Part shown: piece by piece, positions 1-8,790 of the stretch
How the letters are laid out: each line of letters begins with the position of its first letter
How positions within the stretch are numbered: the stretch's first letter is position 1
Origin: Tannerellaceae bacterium
GTDB lineage: Bacteria > Bacteroidota > Bacteroidia > Bacteroidales > Tannerellaceae
DNA length: 52,974 nt
Reading direction: 5' to 3'
Assembly: GCA_031288175.1 (NCBI GenBank)
Contig: JAITRW010000020.1
Coordinates: forward strand, 1 to 52,974
Position numbers and translations under genes: made by a program
Notes under the pieces: model-generated
What the model was told of the DNA's origin: nothing
Seen by the model: the letters and a program-made list of their open reading frames with translations, nothing else
Databases searched by the model: none

Positions 1-2
1 TT

Positions 3-236
3 TTGGAAACCGCTGAATTACTCCGTCAAGTACCCGCAACGAGTGATTTTATAAATACTTTTGCAAAGAAGGTATGTATCTTCTCCAATCGTCCCAAACA
101 GACGCCCGAGGGTATGGCAAATGCTTTTTTTTCTTTGCCGGAAGAATGTTTTTCCGAACATTGGCCGCCTCTCTCAAAGTTTGGCTTCTCATTTAAAGAA
201 ACGGATATAGTTCAAATAAAAGAAAAGTGTATATGA
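3..236 (+). CDS. C-terminal fragment of an unidentified protein
   Basis: An open frame enters from before the window and stops at 234-236, giving about 77 visible residues. The only possible start inside the window is a TTG at position 3, so this is most likely the tail of a longer gene. The visible part has no signal peptide, membrane segment or motif I recognise. Its stop overlaps the start of the next gene (ATGA at 233-236), which suggests translational coupling and one operon. I assign no function. Confidence 0.5.
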   Translation: METAELLRQVPATSDFINTFAKKVCIFSNRPKQTPEGMANAFFSLPEECFSEHWPPLSKFGFSFKETDIVQIKEKCI

Positions 237-868
237 AACGTTTGTGTGTGATGGCGACAATGGTGGGCCTGTCTGTGGGGTGTGTCTTCGGGCAGAAGGA
301 AGAGATCAGGCTGGTGGAACCTGACAAGGGTAGGGGAGAAGGGGTGATGAAGGTGCTGGAAAAAAGGAAGTCGGAGAGAGCTTTTGCCGAAAAAGATCTC
401 TCGGCGCAAGACTTATCCGACGTGCTTTGGGCGGCGAACGGCGTGAATCGTCCCGATGGACGGCGGACAGCTCCCTCGGCCATCAATGCGCAGGAAGTGG
501 ACGTCTTCGTAATAACGAGGGAAGGGGCGTATGTTTATGACGCCAAAGAACATTTACTTCGTTTGTTGACGGCCGGGGATTTCCGGAAAGCCGTTGCCGC
601 CGGTCAGGACTTTGCCGCCGATGCCCCTCTCAGTATCGTATTGGCAGCCGATGTGTCGCGTCTACGTGGCGATGACGAGCGTGCGAAACTTATCGGGGCT
701 GTCGATGTAGGTATCGTCTGTCAGAATATCAATATCGCCTGCGCTGCCTTCGGGCTTGCCACCGTTCCGCGTGCCACGATGGATAAAGAAACTCTGACCC
801 GCGTCCTCAAATTGAAAGAATCCCATCTCTTGCTGATGAATAACCCTGTCGGTTATCCGAAAAAATAA
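233..868 (+). CDS. SagB/nitroreductase-family protein, exported
   Basis: The product has about 211 residues when started at the ATG at 233; a GTG two codons earlier is less likely because the ATG directly opens a signal peptide (basic MKR, hydrophobic stretch to about residue 20, then Q). The mature part resembles the FMN-binding nitroreductase/SagB fold: an RKSERAF segment, LSDVLWAANGVNR, a PSAINAQ segment, and a C-terminal VDVGIVCQNINIACAAFGL helix. Such proteins in Bacteroidales are short exported nitroreductase-like oxidoreductases of unknown substrate. The start overlaps the upstream stop, and the metallophosphoesterase begins 3 nt after its stop, so these look like one operon. Family is fairly secure; activity is not. 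Confidence 0.75.
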   Translation: MKRLCVMATMVGLSVGCVFGQKEEIRLVEPDKGRGEGVMKVLEKRKSERAFAEKDLSAQDLSDVLWAANGVNRPDGRRTAPSAINAQEVDVFVITREGAYVYDAKEHLLRLLTAGDFRKAVAAGQDFAADAPLSIVLAADVSRLRGDDERAKLIGAVDVGIVCQNINIACAAFGLATVPRATMDKETLTRVLKLKESHLLLMNNPVGYPKK

Positions 869-871
869 ACG

Positions 872-2041
872 GTGAGGGTCTTTCTGTTATCTGTTTTTGG
901 GCAGGTCATTCTCGGAGGGATCATTTTCTGTTGGACTTGGTATTGGTTGCCTAAAAGAGGGTGGAAGAGGAGATTGTTGCTGGGAATTTTTGCCTTGGAA
1001 TGGGGAATATTCTCTATCGGCTTCTTTTTCCACGATGTATTGCCGGACAAATGGATGGTGCCTCTGATACTGGTCTGCAACACGTGGTACGTGGTGTTGA
1101 TCTATTACGTCGCGGTGCCGGTTGTCTTGTGGCCGTTACGTTTTGTTGGCGAACGATGGCGTGGGAAGTTACGCGCCGTACTGGCTCTCGGTGCCTTGGC
1201 GGTGATAGTCGGCTTGCTGATAGAGGGTTATAGGAAGGTATCCAATCCTTGTGTGCGCCATGTCCGGCTGACTATACCCAAGCGTGTGCAGGGGCAGGAT
1301 AGCCTGAAAATTGTCCTTATGAGTGACCTACACATAGGAGAGATCGTTGGAAAGGCATGGGTGCGGCGTTATGTGGAGTTAAGCAATGCCGAACGGCCGG
1401 ATATAGTTGTCTTGGTAGGCGATATAGTTGATTATGAGGTACGTTTTGCCGAATCCATGCATGCCGAAGAAGATTTGCGGCAACTCTATGCTCCGTTGGG
1501 TACTTATATCGTTTATGGCAACCATGAATACAGGGCAAATCGCATTGCCAAACAGCGCTGGTTACAATCCCTCGGCGCGACCGTCCTTGTTGATTCAGTA
1601 GCTTCCCCCGCTTCCCTTTTCTACCTTATCGGACGGGATGACTTTATCAATCCTCATCGCAAGTCCCTTCACTCCCTCATGCAACCGCTTGACAAATCAA
1701 GGCCCCTCATTGTCCTTGATCATCAGCCCAACAACTTGAACGAATCTGCGATGAACGGCGCCGACCTGTGTCTTCACGGTCATACACATAACGGCCAACT
1801 TTGGCCTGCTTCTCTCTTGCTTAGGCTTTCCTATGAATGTCCTTACGGATATTACCGCAAAGGCGGCACGCAATATTTCATTTCTTCCGGTATCGGCATT
1901 GCCGGACAACCCTATCGTGTCGGTACACATTCGGAAATTGTGGTCTTACATATTCAGTTCCTCAATCAGGTGGGAACACTTTCCCCACTTTTCAATGAGG
2001 AACAGGACGTAGCGTATGTCGACGGCAATACAACGCTGTAG
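872..2041 (+). CDS. Membrane-anchored metallophosphoesterase (YkuE-like)
   Basis: The 389-residue product starts at a GTG 3 nt after the upstream stop. The first ~120 residues hold about four hydrophobic membrane segments. The rest is a calcineurin-like phosphoesterase with the metal-binding motifs in order: SDLHIG (D152, H154), GDIVD (183-187), GNHE (216-219), LDHQP (282-286) and HGHTHNGQ (302-309). Relatives hydrolyse phosphomonoesters or lipid-linked phosphates such as UDP-diacylglucosamine; the substrate here is unknown. The domain seems to end near EIVVLHIQF. The last ~28 residues are an extension lying antisense to the end of the S46 peptidase gene, so the two genes overlap tail to tail by 96 bp. 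Confidence 0.85.
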   Translation: MRVFLLSVFGQVILGGIIFCWTWYWLPKRGWKRRLLLGIFALEWGIFSIGFFFHDVLPDKWMVPLILVCNTWYVVLIYYVAVPVVLWPLRFVGERWRGKLRAVLALGALAVIVGLLIEGYRKVSNPCVRHVRLTIPKRVQGQDSLKIVLMSDLHIGEIVGKAWVRRYVELSNAERPDIVVLVGDIVDYEVRFAESMHAEEDLRQLYAPLGTYIVYGNHEYRANRIAKQRWLQSLGATVLVDSVASPASLFYLIGRDDFINPHRKSLHSLMQPLDKSRPLIVLDHQPNNLNESAMNGADLCLHGHTHNGQLWPASLLLRLSYECPYGYYRKGGTQYFISSGIGIAGQPYRVGTHSEIVVLHIQFLNQVGTLSPLFNEEQDVAYVDGNTTL

Positions 2042-4099
2042 TTCCGGTTCGAAGGCTATATCCCCGCTCATCGCTTCCCAATTGCCATCGAAGGCTAACC
2101 CGATAAGCCGTCCGCGCCGGTCGAAGACAGGGCTTCCGGAGTTTCCCCCTGTGATGTCGTTGTTTGTGAGGAAGCACAGCTGCAAATCTCCTCTTGAGTT
2201 GGCATAACCTCCAAAGTCTTCATTGTGAACGAGTGAAAGCATCTCCTGTGGCAAATCAAACTCGTCGGATGCCGGATCATACTTTTCCAATAACCCCCTC
2301 TGTGTCGTATAGTGGGAATACCAGGCCGCATCAAACGGACGGTAACCCCCTATCGTTCCGTAACTCATCCGCATGGTCGAATTGGCGTTCGAAGGGAATA
2401 GCCTGCCGGGATACATCTCTTGCAGGGCGGCATAGTAAAGACGATCGCATTGGGTGATAGTATCCTTAGCCGCTCCCTGAAGCCCTTGCAGTTCATAGAT
2501 CGACAGCATGGCGGACAAGCTTAATTCCGCCGCCGGATCTTTCAACAACTTGCGGTAGCGTTTAGGTTCTTTCAGCATCCGTTCGACACCTTTGGAAGAG
2601 AGCAAAGCTGTCCGGCGAAATACATCCGACGCATAGTGTTCATAGTTTCCTTTATACTTCTTGTCGATTTTCCGAAAAATGTCGGGCAGGTATTCCTTGT
2701 CCACCGAATCCTTAACGATACGCATCATCGCTGCCAGTACCTTCCGGTCAAGATCCGGGACATAATCTTTGAAGAACGGAACGATGCGGTCTTTCAAAAA
2801 CTCATCAATCTCCTCTTTAGATGATCCTTTGGCATCTACACCCCGTACCATATCCGCCAGCCGCACGATCTCTACTCCGCGCGAAAAGGCTTCCGTCAGG
2901 TAGGTCAGGTTACGCACATACTTATCCGTTCCTTGATAACCTTTCTTCAATAAATCAGGCACTTCCCCGTAACGTACTTCGCGTTCTTTGTCCTCCTTTA
3001 TCCATTCGGCAAACTCCGCTTCTTCCTCCTTTTTCCGCTTGATTACATCTAGATGGGTTATACCTTTATTCATTCCGATGGAATTTTTCCAATAGTTGGA
3101 GCTCCCTGCATATTTAGAGGCGTACTTGATCCGTATCCCATCGTCTGCACGCATTGCTGCCTTCCAAATCTCCTGTTTAACTCCCCTGACAGCGATACGG
3201 GGCTTATTCACCGATTCTATCCGCTGCTTAACTCCCCAGGAACATAAATACCTGTCCGTGCTGCCCGGAAAACCTATCGTCATCGCAAAATCCTCCTCTG
3301 CATAGCCCGATCGCGACACCTCCGCTACAAACTTCGGGCTGTACGGCATGTTCCCCTCTGCATATTTTGCCGGTGCATTGGTACTGTCGGCATAGACGCG
3401 AAAGACGGAGACGTCCCCCGTATGGCGAGGCCACATCCAGTTATCCGTATCCCCACCAAACTTACCCACCGAAGTGGGCGGCGTAAAAACTAACCGTATA
3501 TCCTTAAATATATCATACACAATTAGATAGTACTTGTTATGATTATAGAACGGTACTACTTTTGCCACCTTGAATTCCGACTTCCCTATCGAATCGCAGA
3601 TAGCTTTCCCTACCGAATCAGCTATAGCCAAACGTCGTCCTTCATCCGTCGTCTCTTCCACAGCCGCTGCAATCTGTTCGCTCACATCAATCGTTTCCCG
3701 CAGGTATCGAACCGTCAATTCCGGTACAGGTAACTCCTCTGCCTTGCTTTGTGACACAAATCCATCCTTCAAAAGATTCCTTTCCACGCTACTCAACTGC
3801 TGGATCGCTCCAAATCCGCAATGGTGGTTCGTGAACACCAACCCTTCTTTTGATACGGTTACTCCCGTACATCCTCCGCCGAATATCACTACCGCATCGG
3901 CCAAACAGGCTTCGTCTTCCTCCTCGTTGTACAACTTCTTCGTATCCGGCTCCCAACCGAGAACTTTCATCCGCTCCCGATTCTCGGTGCCCAGCTCTTT
4001 CAGCACCCACATCCCTTCGTCGGCGATAGTTTCCCTTGCCTCTCCGATGAACCCCATTATCGCTATTGCCACAACCCCACACGTCCCCAACCTGTCCAT
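1946..4099 (-). CDS. S46 family dipeptidyl-peptidase, DPP7-like
   Basis: The 717-residue serine exopeptidase removes dipeptides from the N-terminus of oligopeptides in the periplasm. I chose the ATG at 4099 because it opens a signal peptide; the frame extends upstream to 4174 without one. The catalytic regions are NHHCG (91-95), HTGD with Asp228, and GGNSGSP with Ser654. The residue 25 positions after the serine, which sets P1 preference in this family (Gly673 in P. gingivalis DPP7, Arg in DPP11), is Gly679 in MSGD. This predicts preference for hydrophobic rather than acidic P1 residues. Such enzymes feed peptide-fermenting Bacteroidales. The gene stands alone on the minus strand and converges on the metallophosphoesterase. 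Confidence 0.92.
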   Translation of the reverse strand: MDRLGTCGVVAIAIMGFIGEARETIADEGMWVLKELGTENRERMKVLGWEPDTKKLYNEEEDEACLADAVVIFGGGCTGVTVSKEGLVFTNHHCGFGAIQQLSSVERNLLKDGFVSQSKAEELPVPELTVRYLRETIDVSEQIAAAVEETTDEGRRLAIADSVGKAICDSIGKSEFKVAKVVPFYNHNKYYLIVYDIFKDIRLVFTPPTSVGKFGGDTDNWMWPRHTGDVSVFRVYADSTNAPAKYAEGNMPYSPKFVAEVSRSGYAEEDFAMTIGFPGSTDRYLCSWGVKQRIESVNKPRIAVRGVKQEIWKAAMRADDGIRIKYASKYAGSSNYWKNSIGMNKGITHLDVIKRKKEEEAEFAEWIKEDKEREVRYGEVPDLLKKGYQGTDKYVRNLTYLTEAFSRGVEIVRLADMVRGVDAKGSSKEEIDEFLKDRIVPFFKDYVPDLDRKVLAAMMRIVKDSVDKEYLPDIFRKIDKKYKGNYEHYASDVFRRTALLSSKGVERMLKEPKRYRKLLKDPAAELSLSAMLSIYELQGLQGAAKDTITQCDRLYYAALQEMYPGRLFPSNANSTMRMSYGTIGGYRPFDAAWYSHYTTQRGLLEKYDPASDEFDLPQEMLSLVHNEDFGGYANSRGDLQLCFLTNNDITGGNSGSPVFDRRGRLIGLAFDGNWEAMSGDIAFEPELQRCIAVDIRYVLFLIEKWGKCSHLIEELNM

Positions 4100-4189
4100 A
4101 TGTAAATTCAAAATGATGTCCAACTTTCCTCTGCAAACGTAGGCTGTTTTATGGAAAAAACTATTACTGTCCACTTGGAAACATATTCT

Positions 4190-4237
4190 AAAACATAGGG
4201 TTGTGAGGTATGGATGTCGCCAAGGGACTATATCTTT
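4190..4237 (+). repeat. Leader repeat, copy 1 (blocks A and B)
   Basis: Block A (4190-4210, AAAACATAGGGTTGTGAGGT...) and block B (4220-4237, CCAAGGGACTATATCTTT) recur almost unchanged before the DUF4249 gene. Each differs from its partner at two positions. Block B contains TATATCTTT, which resembles a Bacteroidetes -7 element, so this may be a duplicated promoter. The copy lies about 140 nt before the small lipoprotein gene. The remaining sequence to 4380 is AT-rich with only short frames, and I see nothing else in it. Confidence 0.5.
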
Positions 4238-4379
4238 ACGGTCGCTAACTAACTAAATAAATAATTAAGTAAGATGAAAAGGGTAGTAGTTTTTTGGTAG
4301 GGTTTGCGATAGAGTTGAAGCTTAAAAATGAGAAGATTAGACAAGAATAAATATTATGAAAATAAAAAAACGTTAAGAA

Positions 4380-4769
4380 ATGAGAGCAATGATGTGTATA
4401 GTTACGGGAATAGTTGCGGTTGTACTAATAGGATTGATATTTATTAGTTGTGAAAAAGGAGAAAAGATAAAGTCCGGCGAGATAAGCGTAGATAAAACAG
4501 AAATGACTTTTACTCAGGAAAAGGAAAGCCAAGAGTTTAATATTAGCTGTATTGGTAAATGGGCTCTGCGTAATGAGGAATTAGATCATTATCTGGGCCC
4601 CAATATGGCAAAATTACATGATTTCATTATCTCGCCTGTTTCTGGTAGAGGAAATACTACTGTGACGGTGACTTTGAAACGTATGCCATCCGAGAGTTAT
4701 GAGATGGAAATGGAAATAGTTGGCGGTGATTCCCCTGTTATTGTTAAACTAAAAACCATTGTAGACTAG
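4380..4769 (+). CDS. Small BACON-like lipoprotein
   Basis: The 129-residue product has a hydrophobic N-terminal helix ending in a lipobox (LIFISC, Cys near residue 24), so it should be a lipoprotein. The mature part (ISVDKTEMTFTQEKESQEFNI, a central GKWAL, then TTVTVTLKRM) has the beta-strand rhythm of BACON/Ig-like domains of Bacteroidetes surface lipoproteins. Its role is unknown. It lies upstream of the DUF4249/TonB receptor pair and shares their AT-rich composition, but is separated by about 125 nt containing its own copy of the leader repeat, so it may be transcribed separately. The quoted motif is a visual match only. Confidence 0.6.
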   Translation: MRAMMCIVTGIVAVVLIGLIFISCEKGEKIKSGEISVDKTEMTFTQEKESQEFNISCIGKWALRNEELDHYLGPNMAKLHDFIISPVSGRGNTTVTVTLKRMPSESYEMEMEIVGGDSPVIVKLKTIVD

Positions 4770-4791
4770 GAATAAAACTGTAAACGTATTG

Positions 4792-4886
4792 AAAACATAG
4801 GATTGTGGGGTAGAGGTAAGATTGGTGTAGAAGATTGAAGTTCTGTTTTGGCTTTCAGCAAAGATATCCCAAGGGAATATTTCTTT
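4792..4886 (+). repeat. Leader repeat, copy 2 (blocks A and B)
   Basis: Block A (4792-4812) and block B (4869-4886, CCAAGGGAATATTTCTTT) match copy 1 at 4190-4237 but are 56 nt apart instead of 9. Block B ends 7 nt before the DUF4249 start codon. The conservation in otherwise non-coding sequence suggests a duplicated promoter or regulator site that co-regulates the two lipoprotein genes. Confidence 0.5.
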
Positions 4887-4893
4887 CAAAATC

Positions 4894-5883
4894 ATGAAAA
4901 GAACCGGTTACATAGTTTTATCAATAGGCATTGTGATAGTATCTGGATGCACAAAAGATGTGGATTTACCTGTGGAGGGATTGACTCCGAAAATAGTGAT
5001 AAATTCAATTATTGATATGCGTTCGGATACCAATTTGATAAAAGTCTCAGAGAGCGTATCCGTATTTTCCGATAGTAAAGCCGGTATTGTAGAAGATCTT
5101 GATCTTCAATTAAGTATAAATGGAACAGTCTGTGATAATTTAACGTTGGATACAATCATCGACATACACAAATATTATCAATTTGTTTCTCCAATCCAGC
5201 CTGGTGATAAACTAGAAATTGTTGCACATACGCCTATTCATGAAATTGTAAAGGGTTATGATATTGCACCGGATAATACCGTAGAAATAAAAGGCATCAA
5301 TCATTCCTGGTTTAAAAAAGATGGCTGGAATTATTTACGATTATATGTGACCTTAAAAGATGATCCTCATGTGCGGAATTTTTACCGGATAATTATAAAA
5401 GCATATACAAAACAGCAGGGAGGAACTCCTCTTGGTCCGTATACCCGTTATACGGTGTATCCTTCCATAAATGAACTGGATGGAGACTGGTCTTATCGTA
5501 AGGTTTTTGTGGATGATGAGATGTTGTTTAAAAGCCCAACAGAGCAGGAAGAAGATAGTAGAGATCCTTTTTATTTTAAGATATTTACGGATGAATTATT
5601 TCAAGGAAAAGAATATACCTTAAATGTATATATACAATATGATGACTATTACAATGATCCTTACTCTGATTATGTGAGGCAATTTGTAAAAGTAGAGATA
5701 CATAGCTTGTCGGAAAAGCTATACCGTAATCTTCATTCGCAGGAACTGGCATTCGGAACAATGAACGATCTCTTTTATGAACAGGTTAAGCTGTATACTA
5801 ATATGCAAGGAGGATATGGTATTTTAGGGATATATAACGGTGTGAAGAAAATTAAACTTGTTGGAGAAAAAGAGAAGATATAA
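4894..5883 (+). CDS. DUF4249 lipoprotein, partner of TonB-dependent receptor
   Basis: The 329-residue product has a lipoprotein signal (VIVSGC, Cys19). The mature part begins TKDVDLPVEGLTPKIVINS, typical of DUF4249, and continues with VKVSES/ISVFSD-like strands and a C-terminal GGYGILGIYNG segment also typical of the family. DUF4249 proteins are encoded next to TonB-dependent receptors in Bacteroidetes and probably act as surface lids or accessory lipoproteins; the ligand is unknown. The stop codon directly abuts the receptor ATG with no intervening base, so the two should be translationally coupled. The gene is AT-rich compared with neighbours on both sides. Confidence 0.85.
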   Translation: MKRTGYIVLSIGIVIVSGCTKDVDLPVEGLTPKIVINSIIDMRSDTNLIKVSESVSVFSDSKAGIVEDLDLQLSINGTVCDNLTLDTIIDIHKYYQFVSPIQPGDKLEIVAHTPIHEIVKGYDIAPDNTVEIKGINHSWFKKDGWNYLRLYVTLKDDPHVRNFYRIIIKAYTKQQGGTPLGPYTRYTVYPSINELDGDWSYRKVFVDDEMLFKSPTEQEEDSRDPFYFKIFTDELFQGKEYTLNVYIQYDDYYNDPYSDYVRQFVKVEIHSLSEKLYRNLHSQELAFGTMNDLFYEQVKLYTNMQGGYGILGIYNGVKKIKLVGEKEKI

Positions 5884-8256
5884 ATGAGTAAAACAAAAAG
5901 TTTATTATTGTTTGCTTTCTTTTATTTGTCCATGTCGTCTTTTGCCCGTAATTATACAGTTAGCGGATATGTTCGTGATCAAGAAACAAAAGAAGTTTTG
6001 ATAGGGTGCAGTATTTATGAAAAAGATAATAAGAAAGGTACTTCCAGCAATACCTATGGTTTTTATAGCCTGACTTTACCGGAGGGGAATCATCAAATAA
6101 ATTATTCTTACCTTGGATATGCAAACACGACGGTAGAATTTCGGTTGACGAAAGATACTACCATTATGATGTATTTGTCTCTTGCGTCAAATGAACTGGA
6201 TGAAGTGGTCGTTAGCAGCGACCGTAGATTGAAAGGCTTGCGGTTAGGGACGATAGATGTTCCGGAGTTGCAGATAAAGCGTGCTCCTGCATTATTGGGT
6301 GAAACAGATCTTATGAAAGCGCTTCAGCATATTTCCGGTGTACAGCAAGCTACGGAAGGAAAAAGCGACTTGTCGGTACGTGGTGGTAATCCGGATCAGA
6401 ATTTAATTTTGTTGGATGGCGTTCCTGTCTATAATACCAATCATGTGTTCGGTTTCCTATCGGTATTCAATACGGATGCGGTGAAAAAGGTGACGTTTTA
6501 CAAGTCAAATTTTCCTGCCCGTTTCGGTGGACGTCTTTCCTCAGTGATAGATATTACGACTAAAGATGGGAATAAAGAAAAAATAATCGGTTCCTTGTCT
6601 GTAGGCTTGCCTACGTTGAAACTGAATTTGGAAGGTCCGATAATCAAGGATAGAACATCGTTCACTTTTTCTGCCCGAAAAACGTATGTGGACATGATAG
6701 TGGCGGCAATCAACAAACAGTCCGCCGAATCAGGTAGTCGCGCCAACTTTGGTTTTTATGATTTGAATGCAAAAATACATCACAAGATTGATGACAGGAC
6801 GTATTTATATTTAAGTGCCTATAAGGGTAATGATCAATTACGGCAAGAAAGTTTCGACATTGAAAATAAAAAAACAGAGAATAACTCCTCTACGGAGGAT
6901 TGGAAATGGGGAAATGTCATTCTTGCAGGACAAATAAGCAGAGTTCTTACTTCGGAACTTTTTTTCAAAGGCTCATTGGCCTACAATCGATATCACTACA
7001 AAATTGATGCTCTTGATAAATATAAAGACTTAGATGATCCGGCAGCAATATGGAAAGATTTCCGCCGATTTTTATTTACTTCCGGTATAAAGGATTATTC
7101 CCTGTCTGGAGATTTCGAATATTTCCCCTCTCACAATCACAACGTTAAATTCGGAACATCATTGACTTTTCATGATTTTAATCCCGAAGTCTTTACTCTC
7201 TCTTTAAATGATGAGAATACAGCGAGAACAACCGATGATCCGCCTATTTATCCGCGTGAACTGGTGGTTTTCGGAGAAGATGAATGGGATCTCTTACCTC
7301 AGCTCCGGCTAAATGGAGGCTTGCGTTTTTCGTTATTCGATGTCAATGGAAAAGCCTATACCTCTGTGGATCCCCGTTTGTCGTTACGTTATCTTTTGAC
7401 GGACAGGCTCTCGCTGCAAACCGGATACACGCTGATGCGCCAGTACGTTCACTTGCTTTCAAGCAACAGTATGGTCATGCAAACCGATCTGTGGGTGCCG
7501 GTGACGGAAAAAGTAAAACCGATGCAATCCGGACAGTCTTCGTTAGGAATCTTCTATGAATTGCCGCAAGCCCTATTCCTTTCGCTTGAAGCGTATTATA
7601 AACAGATGCAAAATGTGCTGGAATACAAAGATGGCGTCAGTTACACTGGCGGCTGGGAGAATAAAGTGGAAGCAGGGATCGGCCGAAGTTATGGCGTTGA
7701 ACTTGCCGTGGAGAAACGGGAAGGTAATATTACAGGCGTTGCCTCTTATGCATGGTCGAAATCGACACGCAAATTTGAGGAGATCAATTTCGGGGAATGG
7801 TTTCCTGCGAAGTACGACAGACGCCATGCCTTCAACCTCTTACTTACTTACCGGCTGAATGAAAAGTTTGATTTTACCGCCACTTGGACGTATCATTCCG
7901 GCGACAGGATCACCTTACCGCTGATGACCTTTGTCAATCCCGACGTCCCGAATACGGGAGGCGGCCAGATGAGCGACCTTTTGGAGTTGGAACACCGGAA
8001 CAATTATCAAATGGCGGCCTATCATCGTCTCGATCTGAGTGCGAACTACACATTTGCAAAAAAGAAAAACCGCCATTGCGTATTAAACCTCGGTATCTAC
8101 AATGCGTACAACAGGATGAATCCCTACCGCATGATTATTGAAACGGATGTACATCGGCAAAGCGACGGGCGTTTTTTCAACACCTATAAATTAAAGCAAG
8201 TTACCCTCTTCCCGCTTATCCCTTCCTTCTCCTTTACTTACCATTTCTTAAAATAA
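5884..8256 (+). CDS. TonB-dependent outer-membrane receptor
   Basis: The 790-residue product has a signal peptide (cleavage near SSFARN), a CarboxypepD_reg-like beta-sandwich (about 25-105: YTVSGYVRDQETKEVLIG), a plug domain (about 115-225, with LSVRGGNPDQNLILLDGVP) and a 22-strand-type barrel ending in the aromatic FSFTYHFLK, as outer-membrane insertion requires. It lacks the long N-terminus of SusC proteins, and its partner is DUF4249 rather than SusD. Members import siderophores, peptides or other ligands using TonB energy; the ligand cannot be read from sequence. It ends at a hairpin terminator. Confidence 0.92.
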   Translation: MSKTKSLLLFAFFYLSMSSFARNYTVSGYVRDQETKEVLIGCSIYEKDNKKGTSSNTYGFYSLTLPEGNHQINYSYLGYANTTVEFRLTKDTTIMMYLSLASNELDEVVVSSDRRLKGLRLGTIDVPELQIKRAPALLGETDLMKALQHISGVQQATEGKSDLSVRGGNPDQNLILLDGVPVYNTNHVFGFLSVFNTDAVKKVTFYKSNFPARFGGRLSSVIDITTKDGNKEKIIGSLSVGLPTLKLNLEGPIIKDRTSFTFSARKTYVDMIVAAINKQSAESGSRANFGFYDLNAKIHHKIDDRTYLYLSAYKGNDQLRQESFDIENKKTENNSSTEDWKWGNVILAGQISRVLTSELFFKGSLAYNRYHYKIDALDKYKDLDDPAAIWKDFRRFLFTSGIKDYSLSGDFEYFPSHNHNVKFGTSLTFHDFNPEVFTLSLNDENTARTTDDPPIYPRELVVFGEDEWDLLPQLRLNGGLRFSLFDVNGKAYTSVDPRLSLRYLLTDRLSLQTGYTLMRQYVHLLSSNSMVMQTDLWVPVTEKVKPMQSGQSSLGIFYELPQALFLSLEAYYKQMQNVLEYKDGVSYTGGWENKVEAGIGRSYGVELAVEKREGNITGVASYAWSKSTRKFEEINFGEWFPAKYDRRHAFNLLLTYRLNEKFDFTATWTYHSGDRITLPLMTFVNPDVPNTGGGQMSDLLELEHRNNYQMAAYHRLDLSANYTFAKKKNRHCVLNLGIYNAYNRMNPYRMIIETDVHRQSDGRFFNTYKLKQVTLFPLIPSFSFTYHFLK

Positions 8257-8286
8257 AAGGACGAACCTTGTGGGTTCGCCCTTTTA
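8254..8286. terminator. Bidirectional hairpin terminator
   Basis: The arms AAGGACGAACC and GGTTCGCCCTT pair with a single mismatch around a short loop, flanked by A-rich sequence on the left and TTTT on the right. It sits between the converging TonB receptor and the truncated barrel gene, so it could stop transcription from both sides. Confidence 0.8.
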
Positions 8287-8293
8287 TGATGTA

Positions 8294-8780
8294 TTAGAAG
8301 ATATAACCTACTCCGAAGAATAGAGAATGGCGTGTTTGTGTGCCTTCGCGTTCTTTTTCTCCCGAAAAAGAATATATCTCCACATTATTGAATTGTTTCA
8401 AGTTATATCCTAACTGGAATTTGACGCCGACGTGTTTGCGGAACATCTTTTTATATCCCGCGCCAATATCCCAAGTTAAACCGGTATCCGTGACAGCCCC
8501 CTTCAAAGCATAGCCGATATTTGTTAGCGCATACCAATTCGGCGATTTTATAAAGGGATGGAAATGTACCGGCACGAACACAGGGAAAGTATTGTAACCT
8601 GGATTTTCGTACCGATCGGCGCCAATCCCCAATCCTGTCGACCATTTTTCCGTAATGTCGTACATACAGGAGAAGCGGAGAGCATTGCCGTACATCTTAT
8701 ATTCTTTCGAGGATATGGAGACCTCTCCATGTTCACTTAACCCGCATATATAGGGGAAGATGTCAGGCAGAAGTAAAAGG
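8294..8780 (-). pseudogene. N-terminally truncated outer-membrane beta-barrel paralogue
   Basis: This frame is a diverged copy of the gene directly upstream: matching stretches include MYGN, YDI(T/S)EKWSTGLG, YGAL-type strands, YNLKQFNN and the C-terminal FFGVGYIF. Homology continues upstream of the first ATG (8695) to about 8770, ending close to where the paralogue's signal peptide is cleaved. No start codon or signal peptide is present before the upstream gene's stop at 8791. It therefore appears to be a remnant whose promoter-proximal part was lost by deletion. The 133-residue product from the ATG at 8695 could still be made, but could not be exported. Confidence 0.6.
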
Positions 8781-8790
8781 ACGCCGGAAT

